NCBI RefSeq assembly: GCF_000807275.1
Contig: NZ_CP009056.1
Coordinates: forward strand, 62,001-126,000
Reading direction: 5' to 3'
DNA: 64,000 nucleotides
DNA from: Frischella perrara
Lineage (GTDB): Bacteria; Pseudomonadota; Gammaproteobacteria; Enterobacterales; Orbaceae
The first letter of the stretch is position 1. Every line of letters begins with the position of its first letter. The position numbers were made by a program, and so were the translations under genes. Under the pieces are notes generated by a model that saw nothing but the letters and a program-made list of their open reading frames with translations, was not told the DNA's origin and searched no databases. Positions 50,805-59,636 of the stretch are shown here, piece by piece.

Positions 50805-50823
50805 AATGATAATTATTATCATT
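50805..50823. promoter_or_regulatory. Fur box at the ryhB promoter
   Basis: 19-base perfect palindrome AATGATAATTATTATCATT, close to the Fur consensus GATAATGATAATCATTATC. It covers the -10 region (TATCAT 50817-50822) of a promoter whose -35 candidate is TTGCTT (50794-50799, 17-base spacer), so iron-loaded Fur would block transcription of the small RNA. Confidence 0.92.
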
Positions 50824-50828
50824 AAAAT

Positions 50829-50924
50829 GTACTTGATTAGTGGCGAATGCTTCTAAGGAGTATGACATTGCTCACATTGCTTCCAATGTTTGCCAGCTTA
50901 ACCATTAATTAAGCTGGCTTTTTT
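50829..50924 (+). ncRNA. ryhB: RyhB iron-sparing small RNA
   Basis: Between the Fur box and a strong terminator is a roughly 96-base transcript. It carries the RyhB signature CATTGCTCACATTGC (core 50864-50885), identical to the conserved core of E. coli RyhB, the part that pairs with target mRNAs. It ends in GCCAGCTTAA (50892-50901) / TTAAGCTGGC (50909-50918) plus six T residues, matching E. coli RyhB's terminator position and its GCCAGC/GCTGGC stem base. The core starts about 36 bases from the predicted start site, the same offset as in E. coli. RyhB uses Hfq to repress iron-rich enzymes when iron is scarce. The start site is predicted from the promoter. Confidence 0.94.
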
Positions 50925-51219
50925 ATGTACTTGTATATGTTCCTTCCAATTATTATCTAACATTAATTTTGATTAATTTTTAACTTAACTGTCGTAATGT
51001 TGACGGTAAAATGTGTTTATTTATGCAAATTAACTAGACTTTTTACAAAATAAGCATAAAAATAAACCAATAATATCAAAAGTTAATTTATATATTTCCA
51101 TCCTTATTTATCAATAAAATATTAGTGGAATAAGAATATAATAAAATAATTTCGTTCCATTAAGGTTTGTTTTGTTTGTTACTATTGGATTAGATAATGG
51201 TGTGGATATGGATAATAAA

Positions 51220-51786
51220 ATGGTCTGGGTTTTTTACATAGCAGCTATTATTGTTATTTTGACAAGTATGAAAATCATTACTAGTCGAAATGCGGTAGGG
51301 GCATTACTTTATTTTGTTATTTCATTATTAGCAACATCTGTTATTTTTATTGCAATGGATGCCTATCTGTCGGTTTTCTTAGTCCTCATAGTTTTTATCT
51401 GTATAGTCTCATTAATTTTCCTTTTAGTTATATCTATACTTAAGTTGCGTAAAGATGTTGTAGAACAAGGCAAGTATGGTATCAATCCAAAAATATGGTT
51501 AGGTCCTTTAATTTTAGCTTTCATTTTATTTGTAACATTAATTTATGGCATAGCTAGCACTGATTATGAGACATTATTCGATAATCACACGGATGATATC
51601 GCAACAACTATGGGGTTGCTTATGGAAGATTATATTTTAATCATTGAGCTAGCTGCTTTATTATTAATCGGGGCGTTAGTCATTGCTTATCATTTTGTAT
51701 ATCGTATTTATATGATTAAATGTACAAAATCACAAGATAATAGTAAATCTGATCTTAAGGATAAACATGATTCCGTTAATGCATAG
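51220..51786 (+). CDS. nuoJ: NADH-quinone oxidoreductase subunit J-like, diverged
   Basis: Five-helix membrane subunit homologous to Complex I NuoJ. ATG 51220 gives MVWVFYIAAIIVILTSMKII, aligning without gaps to E. coli MEFAFYICGL; ATG 51208 and TTG 51172 would add 4 and 16 residues. In E. coli, helix 3 carries EIIVYAGA, whose Tyr59 and Gly61 form the pi-bulge needed for coupling. Here that run reads VLIVFICI: Glu55 to Val, Tyr59 to Phe, Ala60 to Ile, Gly61 to Cys. It opens a cluster with nuoK-N but no nuoA-I. The hydrophilic tail (KDKHDSVNA) overlaps nuoK by 20 bases. A coupling role is doubtful. Confidence 0.85.
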   Translation: MVWVFYIAAIIVILTSMKIITSRNAVGALLYFVISLLATSVIFIAMDAYLSVFLVLIVFICIVSLIFLLVISILKLRKDVVEQGKYGINPKIWLGPLILAFILFVTLIYGIASTDYETLFDNHTDDIATTMGLLMEDYILIIELAALLLIGALVIAYHFVYRIYMIKCTKSQDNSKSDLKDKHDSVNA

Positions 51787-52069
51787 TTTTATTTTGGCTG
51801 CATCTTTATTTACCATAGGATTATTGGGCGCAATGATTCGAAGGAATTTCTTTTTTTTACTATTGAGTCTAATGGTTATGTTCAATGGTGCTGTAATTGC
51901 ATTAGTTGCGGCAGATACCTATTGGCAGCAACCCAATGATCAAATCATATCAATTATAGCTATTAGTGCAGCATTAGCCGAAAGTATAGTTGGTTTAGCT
52001 TTATTGATTAAACTGTTTTATCGACGTAAAACCGTCAATATTGACTTATTGAGTGAAATGAAAGGATGA
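51767..52069 (+). CDS. nuoK: NADH-quinone oxidoreductase subunit K-like, Glu36 lost
   Basis: Three-helix membrane subunit homologous to E. coli NuoK and exactly 100 residues long. MIPLMHSFILAASLF, MIRRNFFFLL and the end NIDLLSEMKG align directly. The strictly conserved Glu36 of helix 2 (GLEIMIN in E. coli) is Met36 here (SLMVMFN). Glu72 of helix 3 is kept (AISAALAES). Glu36 is needed for Complex I proton pumping in E. coli. It overlaps nuoJ by 20 bases and nuoL by four, so translation is coupled across the cluster. Confidence 0.9.
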   Translation: MIPLMHSFILAASLFTIGLLGAMIRRNFFFLLLSLMVMFNGAVIALVAADTYWQQPNDQIISIIAISAALAESIVGLALLIKLFYRRKTVNIDLLSEMKG

Positions 52070-53913
52070 ATTTACTTTATTTAACAATAGTTATTCCCGT
52101 GCTCTCTTTTTTATTATTAATTTGTATCGGGCATCATATTCGAAGAGAAAATATTACGGTTATTGGTCTTAGTACGATAGGATTATTATGTCTTTTAATG
52201 GGGTTTGTTAATATTGATTATCATGTTAATTCGGTACCTGAAACTTCATTAATTTATACACGTTATTTGTGGAACTGGTTTACCATCAACAATATTACTG
52301 TACCGGTTTCACTCTATTTAGATGGTTTATCATTAGTTTTTTTAACGATGATAGCTTTCTTTAGTTTAATTATTTATTTTTTTGCAGCTGGATATTTTAC
52401 ATCTCTAAAAGATATTTACACTTTTTATGCCTATGGAAATCTGCTAATCGCTAGTTTATTTTTATTAATTTTAGCCGGTGATTTATTTGTTCTTTTTGTC
52501 GGATGGGTAGGTGTTAGTATCAGTTGTTATTTATTAATTGGTTTTTATTATCGGACTAAGAAGGTTAGTTATTCTGCCGTAAAATGGTTTGCAATAATAC
52601 ATATAATTGATGCTTTTTTACTCATTGGTATTTTTCTGATTTATACAGGATTAAATACATTAAATATTGCTGACATTCTTAATATTGCCAGTAATGATTT
52701 AGCTTCTGACTCAGAAATTATCTTTTGGATAACATTGGTTTTATTTGTGGCCGTTATCGGAAGATTAGGGTTATTTCCTTTCCATTTAGGTATTGCTCAA
52801 TTTGTCATGGCTCCTATGCCAGCAATAGCACTTTTACAATCTTTCACAATTATATTATCAGGCAGTTATCTTGTATTAAGACTAAGTTTATTGTTTACGA
52901 TGTCGAGTGATGTTTTTATTTTTATGGGAGTGATAGCGGGTATTACAATTATTTTTGCAAGCTGTATATCTCTTGTACAAAACGATATTAAACGCTTAGT
53001 TATTTATATTAATCTATGTCAGGCTAGCTATCTCCTTTTAGCTTTTGTAACCCAAAATTGGGTATTATCACTTAATTTCATTATTAGCTACTGTATAACG
53101 AGTCTGCTATTACTATTCTCAACATCAATACTTATAAAAATTGGTAATGGGGAGCGTAATGTTAATCGATTTGGTGGTTTATGGCGACAATATCCAATCT
53201 TATATAGTTGTTTCATAATGTCTGCGGCTTCAATCTCATCATTACCTTGGGTTATGTTATCGTTTTATGCTAAAAGCGATATTATTTGGGAACTGATAAA
53301 AGCGAATAAGATGGGATTAGGCATTATTGCTCTTATTGGTAGTTTATTGTCTACAATAAGTATTTTACGACTTATTTTCATTGTATTTCATCATAGACAA
53401 AAGGTTAAACGTTCGACAAAGATTGGGTTTCTATCTTATCTTCCGTTAATTATTTTGGCTTTTATGTCGACTAATATGCTTCTTTATTTACCATTACCTA
53501 TTCAAGGTATTATCCCTATTAAAGATATTAATGCCGAAAACCAATTTATTTTGCAGCTATTATTAGTGGCGATAACTATTCTAGGTTTTATTATTGCTTA
53601 TATATTATTTTATCATCCAAACCCGGAAATTAAGGAAGTTGTTAATACACCAATTAGCAAAATGCTAATTAAATTATGGCGTAATGAATGGTATTTCAGT
53701 AAATTAATACATCGATTATTTGTTAAACCATATCATTATATTGCTCTTCTGATGAAAAAAGATCCTGTATCGAAATGGATGTATTTTGTAAACTGGGGAA
53801 TAAAGAAAGTCAATTTTCAAATAGTTTCATTAGAAAGTGGACAACTACGCTGGTATATCATGTCGATTGTGACAGGAAGTATTGTCATGCTATTCCTACT
53901 TATTTTAATTTGA
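52066..53913 (+). CDS. nuoL: NADH-quinone oxidoreductase subunit L-like, channel residues lost
   Basis: Antiporter-like distal subunit of the Complex I membrane arm, 615 residues (E. coli 613). The end of the lateral helix and last helix (FVKPYHYIALLMKKDP, ESGQLRWYIMS) identify NuoL rather than a hydrogenase or Mrp paralogue. Against E. coli numbering, with a constant offset of four: Glu144 is Val148 (GWVGV), Lys229 is Arg233 (IGRLG), His254 is Gln258, His334 is Phe338, His338 is Tyr342 and Lys342 is Ser346. Asp178 and Lys399 are kept (Asp182, Lys403). Losing the Glu-Lys pair should cripple this half-channel. The frame is nonetheless fully open. Confidence 0.92.
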   Translation: MNLLYLTIVIPVLSFLLLICIGHHIRRENITVIGLSTIGLLCLLMGFVNIDYHVNSVPETSLIYTRYLWNWFTINNITVPVSLYLDGLSLVFLTMIAFFSLIIYFFAAGYFTSLKDIYTFYAYGNLLIASLFLLILAGDLFVLFVGWVGVSISCYLLIGFYYRTKKVSYSAVKWFAIIHIIDAFLLIGIFLIYTGLNTLNIADILNIASNDLASDSEIIFWITLVLFVAVIGRLGLFPFHLGIAQFVMAPMPAIALLQSFTIILSGSYLVLRLSLLFTMSSDVFIFMGVIAGITIIFASCISLVQNDIKRLVIYINLCQASYLLLAFVTQNWVLSLNFIISYCITSLLLLFSTSILIKIGNGERNVNRFGGLWRQYPILYSCFIMSAASISSLPWVMLSFYAKSDIIWELIKANKMGLGIIALIGSLLSTISILRLIFIVFHHRQKVKRSTKIGFLSYLPLIILAFMSTNMLLYLPLPIQGIIPIKDINAENQFILQLLLVAITILGFIIAYILFYHPNPEIKEVVNTPISKMLIKLWRNEWYFSKLIHRLFVKPYHYIALLMKKDPVSKWMYFVNWGIKKVNFQIVSLESGQLRWYIMSIVTGSIVMLFLLILI

Positions 53914-53942
53914 TAGATTCATCGTTTTAAGAAGGATTTTGT

Positions 53943-55550
53943 GTGTTAGTTTGGCTCGTTTTTTTACCTTTATTAGGTGGATTTGTTAGCTGGTTATTTG
54001 ATGCTTATTTACAACGATCTTTTACTCAAATAAGGCGTTGCGATGAAGGTAGTGTTAATCATATTGGTTTAATGCATAAATTATGCGATAAATTTTCTTC
54101 ATTTGCAGCAGGTTGGGTTGCTTTGATTTTTGCTTTCAGTTCGTTAGTAATTACTTGTACATTCATTTTGGAAGTATTTAAGCAAGATGATCAATCACAA
54201 AATTGGTGTAAAGTTGTTGAATTCGACTGGATACCCTTGTTAGGTATTCAATTCCATTTAGTCCTAGATGGTTTAGCGCTATTAATGATTTTGATTAGCT
54301 TAATTGTTACTATTATCGCTATCATTTATTCTTTTAAAGAGCGCCCGAGTAGTTCAGGATTTTTCTATTTTTCACTATTATTGATGTTGTCAGCTGTAAT
54401 AATGCTCTTTGTTGTAGCTGATCTATTCTTATTTTTATTACTCTGGGAAGCAACGTCAATTCCAGTATATTTCTTAATTGCCCTGTGGGGTAGACGAGAT
54501 TCTAATGCACAATTGAGATTTAATGGTGCCAGCAAGTTTTTAATTTATACTCAGGTGAGTAGTTTAATTATGCTAATTGCAATAGTGTCATTAGCATTAG
54601 TCAATTGGAAACTTACGAATACTTGGACTTTCGATAGTTCAACATTAATGAATACACCTATTTCTAGTCGTGTTGAATTTTTAATTATGCTAGGTTTTTT
54701 ATTTGCCTTTTTAGTTAGAATTCCGCTTTTACCTTTTCATAGTTGGTTTATTCAAGCCCATATCGAATCTTCAACTACCACTTCGATCATGATTAGTGGA
54801 TTAATTGTTAATACCGCAATTTATGGTCTGCTACGTTTAGTTATTCCATTATTTCCTAATGCCTCATTGATGATTACGCCGATAATGCTTGCACTTGCCA
54901 TTATCACTTTATTTTATGCTGCAATATTATGTTTCAATCAAAATGATATTAAACGTTTAATCGCTTATATCCATATTGGTTTAATGAGTTTAATGACTTC
55001 GGTATTGTATAGTGGATCATTAAAAGCATATCAAGGAATGATAATAGATATCGTTGCAATTAGTCTTGTTATTGTTGGTTTATTTATAATTAGTGGTTTA
55101 TTAGTTGAACGCTATTCAACACGTAATATCAACCATTTTATTGCTTTAAAACAACATGTTAAATACCTATCCACGCTCACGCTATTTTTTATTTTAGCCG
55201 TTTTAGGTGTGCCTGGTACAGCAAATTTTGTAGCTAATTTTATGATGTTTTTGGGAAGTTATGAATCGTCAACCTATTTAGGTATATTATTAATAATTGG
55301 GTTAAGTTTACTTTCAATATCGTTAATTATTCGAATTCAACCTATTTTTTATGGTACAACCGACAAACAGGTGATGGATAAAAAGAACATCTCATTTAGA
55401 GATTTATCATTATTAATTTTAATTTTGGTAATGCTGTTTGCTATTGGGTTATATCCTCAATGGTTATTAGATCTCTTTTCTCCAACGATAAGTAAAATTC
55501 AACAGATATTTGTTAATGCGCAAATTAATCTGATTAAAGGGGATGTATAA
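53943..55550 (+). CDS. nuoM: NADH-quinone oxidoreductase subunit M-like, channel residues lost
   Basis: Antiporter-like subunit, 535 residues (E. coli 509), starting at GTG 53943 behind AAGGA. Identity to NuoM is clear (FLFLLLWEATSIPVYFLIAL, TPISSRVEFLIMLGF). A hydrophilic insert of about 25 residues with two Cys follows helix 1 (residues about 24-52). With an offset of 25 to E. coli, Glu144 is kept (Glu169). Lys234 is Arg259, Lys265 is Asn290, His322 is Leu347, His348 is Ile373 and Glu407 is Asn432. Those positions form the proton path in E. coli NuoM. Confidence 0.92.
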   Translation: MLVWLVFLPLLGGFVSWLFDAYLQRSFTQIRRCDEGSVNHIGLMHKLCDKFSSFAAGWVALIFAFSSLVITCTFILEVFKQDDQSQNWCKVVEFDWIPLLGIQFHLVLDGLALLMILISLIVTIIAIIYSFKERPSSSGFFYFSLLLMLSAVIMLFVVADLFLFLLLWEATSIPVYFLIALWGRRDSNAQLRFNGASKFLIYTQVSSLIMLIAIVSLALVNWKLTNTWTFDSSTLMNTPISSRVEFLIMLGFLFAFLVRIPLLPFHSWFIQAHIESSTTTSIMISGLIVNTAIYGLLRLVIPLFPNASLMITPIMLALAIITLFYAAILCFNQNDIKRLIAYIHIGLMSLMTSVLYSGSLKAYQGMIIDIVAISLVIVGLFIISGLLVERYSTRNINHFIALKQHVKYLSTLTLFFILAVLGVPGTANFVANFMMFLGSYESSTYLGILLIIGLSLLSISLIIRIQPIFYGTTDKQVMDKKNISFRDLSLLILILVMLFAIGLYPQWLLDLFSPTISKIQQIFVNAQINLIKGDV

Positions 55551-55555
55551 GTATT

Positions 55556-57247
55556 ATGGTGGTGATAACAAGTTATGAATTTATTTATTTATTACCTATC
55601 CTGATATTGGGCAGTGCTATAATTATTTTATTATTGTTACTTTCGTTATGTAGAATCAATACTAAACTTTCTGCATGGTTTACAATTTTTTGTTTGGTCT
55701 TATCGCTAGCATCATCTTCTTATATAGGTTATAAGTTTATCTCACAGTCCGATGATAAAATACTTGTTGCTAATAATTTGACGCAAAACATTGATAAAGT
55801 CATCAATAATCCGACGGAGATAAATGATGATATTAATGAAGCGGCATCTGCTGATCAACAATTGCAAGAAATTAATACTGTCGCATTAGCATCGCCCACT
55901 ATAAACGATGATCTTAGTGTTCAAGAGGAATTAGTAAAACCACATAGTCATAGTACTGCTTTGTTTACAAGTGATGGCTATGGTGCGCTTTATACTAGCC
56001 TGATACTATTTTTATCAATCATTATTTCAACATTAGCCTTAACATGGTTTAAGGATGAACGAACACCTCGTGGCTCATTTTATTTATTAGTCCTTTTTTC
56101 AGCTTTGGGGGCAACCATATTAATTTATTCAAGCCATTTAGTTTCATTTTTTATTGGCATTGAATTACTATCATTAACCATTGTTGGATTAGTTGGTTAC
56201 CAATACACTCAAAAATATTCCTTAGAAGCAACCATAAAGTATATGGTGCTATCGGCTATTTCAACTATTTTTTTGTTAATGGGTATTGCGTTTTATTATG
56301 CTGCTACTGGTGAATTAACATTTATTGCGTTAAGTTTTAAATTATCGACATTATCAGCACCAAGTATCTTATTATTACTCGGTGTTTGCCTTATGCTTGT
56401 AGGTATTGGATTTAAACTATCTTATGTACCTTTCCAGTTATGGTTACCTGATGTTTATCAAGGTGCACCGGCCTGTGTTTGTTTATTACTAACGACTATC
56501 GGTAAAGTTGCTATTTTTTGTGCTATAGCGCGATTGTTTTTATTAGCGCCGATTGTAAATAATGAAACCATTCGGGCTATGATGATTATTATGGCATTTT
56601 GCTCAATTATTTGGGGTAATATTTTTTCAATTAAACAACATAATATAAAACGTTTATTAGCTTACTCATCAATTGCTCATCTAAGTTATTTATTAGTGGC
56701 ATTAATTGCTGTTCAATATCAAGTATTAGCATTAGAAACAATAGGGATATATCTAATTGGCTATATGTTAGCTAATGTTTGTGTGTTAGGTGTAATTAGT
56801 TTGGAGTCAAGCTCAAGTGCTAATTTAGATCATGATAATGATGTAGATCTAACAGGCTTATTTTGGCGTCGTCCGATTATAGCACTCGCTATGGGCATTG
56901 GGTTATTATCTCTTGCCGGTATACCGTTAACAGTTGGTTTCATTGGGCGTTTTTCTTTGATTTTACTTAGTGTGACAGCTGAATTATGGTGGTTTGTTGG
57001 GACAGTGGTAATTGTTAGTGCATTTAGTTTGTATTTTTATTTAAGATTAGCCATTAATCTTTATATTAAACCCGATCATATCCTAAGAAATGAGGTTCCT
57101 AAAACACTAACGATCTCGAAAATCCGACAAATTAGTATCAATGAAATCTTTATCATTAGTTCAGCTTTATTGATTATTCTTTGTGGTATATATCCAAAAT
57201 GGTTATTTAATTTAGTGAGCATTGCCCAATACTTAATGCCGCAATGA
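55556..57247 (+). CDS. nuoN: NADH-quinone oxidoreductase subunit N-like, with 70-residue loop insert
   Basis: Antiporter-like subunit, 563 residues against 485 in E. coli. Most of the excess is one hydrophilic acidic insert (residues about 64-136, rich in Asn/Asp/Glu) between the second and third membrane helices. That loop is short in E. coli. The channel is better preserved than in NuoL and NuoM: Glu133 is Glu203, Lys217 is Lys287 (GFKLSYVPF), Lys247 is Lys317 and Lys395 is Arg465, all with an offset of 70. It is last of the cluster and 5 bases after nuoM. Confidence 0.92.
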   Translation: MVVITSYEFIYLLPILILGSAIIILLLLLSLCRINTKLSAWFTIFCLVLSLASSSYIGYKFISQSDDKILVANNLTQNIDKVINNPTEINDDINEAASADQQLQEINTVALASPTINDDLSVQEELVKPHSHSTALFTSDGYGALYTSLILFLSIIISTLALTWFKDERTPRGSFYLLVLFSALGATILIYSSHLVSFFIGIELLSLTIVGLVGYQYTQKYSLEATIKYMVLSAISTIFLLMGIAFYYAATGELTFIALSFKLSTLSAPSILLLLGVCLMLVGIGFKLSYVPFQLWLPDVYQGAPACVCLLLTTIGKVAIFCAIARLFLLAPIVNNETIRAMMIIMAFCSIIWGNIFSIKQHNIKRLLAYSSIAHLSYLLVALIAVQYQVLALETIGIYLIGYMLANVCVLGVISLESSSSANLDHDNDVDLTGLFWRRPIIALAMGIGLLSLAGIPLTVGFIGRFSLILLSVTAELWWFVGTVVIVSAFSLYFYLRLAINLYIKPDHILRNEVPKTLTISKIRQISINEIFIISSALLIILCGIYPKWLFNLVSIAQYLMPQ

Positions 57248-57323
57248 TTGCGTTATTTATGTATTGATACTAAGGTTAAGCGGTATAACGCTCCAAACCT
57301 CATTAAATTTTGAATAAATATGT

Positions 57324-57357
57324 TATAATTTTATTTTCGTGTATTATTAAGCACGAA
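57324..57357 (+). promoter_or_regulatory. Candidate yajC promoter -10 and 5' hairpin
   Basis: TATAAT at 57324-57329 is followed by TTCGTG (57336-57341) / CACGAA (57352-57357), a hairpin at the predicted RNA 5' end. No matching -35 was seen. Confidence 0.4.
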
Positions 57358-57390
57358 TTTTAATTTCAACCATTTACTTATGAGGAAAGT

Positions 57391-57726
57391 ATGAACTTTT
57401 TTATCAGTAACGCTTATGCAAATACTGGAGATACTCTTGCTTTAGATAACAATCTTACCACTTTCATTATGCTAGGAGTATTTTTATTATTTTTCTATTT
57501 TATTATTTTTCGCCCACAACAAAAAAGAGCCAAAGCTCACCGAGAATTAATGTCATCAATATCTAAAGGTGATGAAGTATTAACCAATGGCGGTTTGATT
57601 GGTCGTGTTGCCAAAGTAAGTGAAAATGGCTATTTATCAATACAACTTAATGATACAACTGAAGTTGTTATTAAACGTGATTTTGTAACTTCAGTTTTAC
57701 CTAAAGGAACAATGAAATCACTATAA
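57391..57726 (+). CDS. yajC: Sec translocon accessory protein YajC
   Basis: Single-span inner-membrane partner of SecDF-YidC. One helix (MLGVFLLFFYFIIFRPQQKR, residues about 28-47) is followed by a small cytoplasmic domain with KGDEVLTNGGLIGRVAKV. 111 residues, E. coli 110. ATG 57391 has GAGGAAAG upstream. In E. coli the upstream genes are queA-tgt; here nuoN precedes it, so the block has moved. secD follows after 47 bases. Confidence 0.97.
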   Translation: MNFFISNAYANTGDTLALDNNLTTFIMLGVFLLFFYFIIFRPQQKRAKAHRELMSSISKGDEVLTNGGLIGRVAKVSENGYLSIQLNDTTEVVIKRDFVTSVLPKGTMKSL

Positions 57727-57773
57727 TTCATTGTATGAGAATGTTAATTAGATAAACCACAAGAGAAAACGTC

Positions 57774-59627
57774 GTGTTAAATCGCTATCCTTTGTGGAAG
57801 TATATTATGCTAGTCGGCGTTATTCTCGTCGGTTTGCTTTATGCACTTCCTAATATTTACGGTGAAGATCCTGCTATTCAGATTTCTGGTAGTAGAAATG
57901 CTAAAATCACCGTCAAAACTTCTGAGAAAATTGAAAAGATCTTTAATGAGAAAAAAATCCCTTTTAAATCCATCATTTTTGAAAATAATACCGTTCTAGT
58001 TAGAGTGGCAACTAATGATATTCAACTAAAAGCAAAAGATATCATTGCAAATGAGTTAGGTAATAACTATGTTGTTGCTTTAAACTTGGCTCCAGCAACG
58101 CCTTTATGGCTAAGTTTTATTGGGGCTGAACCGATGAAATTAGGTTTAGATCTCCGTGGTGGTGTTCATTTTCTAATGGAAGTTGATATGGCAACGGCAT
58201 TGGATAAATTACTTGATGTTGCCACCGACTCCTTACGTAATGACTTTGGTAATAGTAATATTGAATTTTCGTCGTTAACTAAAAATGATCAACAACAAAT
58301 TATAGTATCATTCAATAGTGTTAATGATCGTAATGCCGCAATAGCTAGAATCAATGGGTTAGCCGATTATCAGATTATTTCACAAAGTGATAAAGAATTA
58401 GTTATTGGCATTAGTGAAGCACGTTTACAAAAAGCAAAAACAGAAGCTGTAGCTCAAAATACAACTATCTTACGTAATCGTGTAAACCAATTAGGCGTAT
58501 CTGAACCGATCGTACAACGACAGGGCTCTGATCGTATAGTGGTCGAATTACCTGGTATTCAAGATACTGCGCTAGCAAAGAAAATCATAGGTGCAACGGC
58601 AACTTTAGAATTTAGGCAAGTAAACACCTCTAATTCTTACAACTTGCAAGATATTCTTACTGGTAAAGCGAGAGTTCCTTATGGCTCAGAAGTGAAGTTT
58701 ACTGCAGATGGGCGCCCATTATTATTGTATAAAAACGTTGTTCTAACTGGTGATCATATTATCGATTCTTCATATCAAATTTATAAAGGTGAGCCTCAAG
58801 TATCTATAAATTTGGATAGTGAAGGTGGTAAAAAAATGTTAGCTTTCACTCAGAAAAACATCGAAAAACCAATGGCAACTTTATTTGTTGAATATAAAGA
58901 TTCGGGAAAAGTTGATAGTGAAGGTAAACCAATTTTAGAGAAACAAGAACAGATTATTAATGTAGCAACAATTAGGAGTGCCTTTAGCGATCGTTTCCAA
59001 GTGACTGGTATTGATAATTATGATGAAGCAAAACAATTATCATTATTATTAAGAGCCGGTGCATTGATTGCTCCAATACAAATTGTTGAAGAGTTAACAA
59101 TTGGACCATCAATGGGACAAGAAAATATCACGCAGGGCTTGGAATCTTGCTTATGGGGATTATTAATCTCAGTTATATTTATGTTGCTGGTCTACCGTTT
59201 ATTTGGTGTGTTTGCGAGTTTAGCATTAGTCGCTAACCTTATCTTGATTGTTGGGGTCATGTCTTTATTACCCGGTGCGACATTAAGTATGCCTGGTATA
59301 GCAGGTATTGTTCTTACTGTCGGGATGGCTGTTGATGCTAATGTATTGATTAATGAACGTATAAAAGAAGAATTACGCAATGGTCGGGGTGTACAGCATG
59401 CGATTAATGAAGGTTATGCAGGGGCATGGAGTAGTATTTTTGATGCTAACATTACGACATTAATCACGGCTATTATCTTGTATGCTGTAGGAACAGGCTC
59501 AATAAAAGGTTTTGCCATTACGTTAGGTGTCGGTATTTTAACATCAATGTTTACTTCAATTGTAGGAACGAGGGCCTTAGCTAATTTAATTTACGGTGGA
59601 CGCCGTGTTAATAAGCTATCAATTTAG
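57774..59627 (+). CDS. secD: Protein translocase subunit SecD
   Basis: RND-like inner-membrane protein that uses proton-motive force to finish protein export through SecYEG. It begins MLNRYPLWKYIMLVGVILVG from GTG 57774. The large periplasmic domain includes MKLGLDLRGGVHFLMEVD. Five C-terminal helices include GMAVDANVLINERIKEEL, which holds the conserved membrane Asp. 617 residues, E. coli 615. It is 9 bases before secF, in one operon with yajC. Confidence 0.97.
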   Translation: MLNRYPLWKYIMLVGVILVGLLYALPNIYGEDPAIQISGSRNAKITVKTSEKIEKIFNEKKIPFKSIIFENNTVLVRVATNDIQLKAKDIIANELGNNYVVALNLAPATPLWLSFIGAEPMKLGLDLRGGVHFLMEVDMATALDKLLDVATDSLRNDFGNSNIEFSSLTKNDQQQIIVSFNSVNDRNAAIARINGLADYQIISQSDKELVIGISEARLQKAKTEAVAQNTTILRNRVNQLGVSEPIVQRQGSDRIVVELPGIQDTALAKKIIGATATLEFRQVNTSNSYNLQDILTGKARVPYGSEVKFTADGRPLLLYKNVVLTGDHIIDSSYQIYKGEPQVSINLDSEGGKKMLAFTQKNIEKPMATLFVEYKDSGKVDSEGKPILEKQEQIINVATIRSAFSDRFQVTGIDNYDEAKQLSLLLRAGALIAPIQIVEELTIGPSMGQENITQGLESCLWGLLISVIFMLLVYRLFGVFASLALVANLILIVGVMSLLPGATLSMPGIAGIVLTVGMAVDANVLINERIKEELRNGRGVQHAINEGYAGAWSSIFDANITTLITAIILYAVGTGSIKGFAITLGVGILTSMFTSIVGTRALANLIYGGRRVNKLSI

Positions 59628-59636
59628 GAGTCAAAG

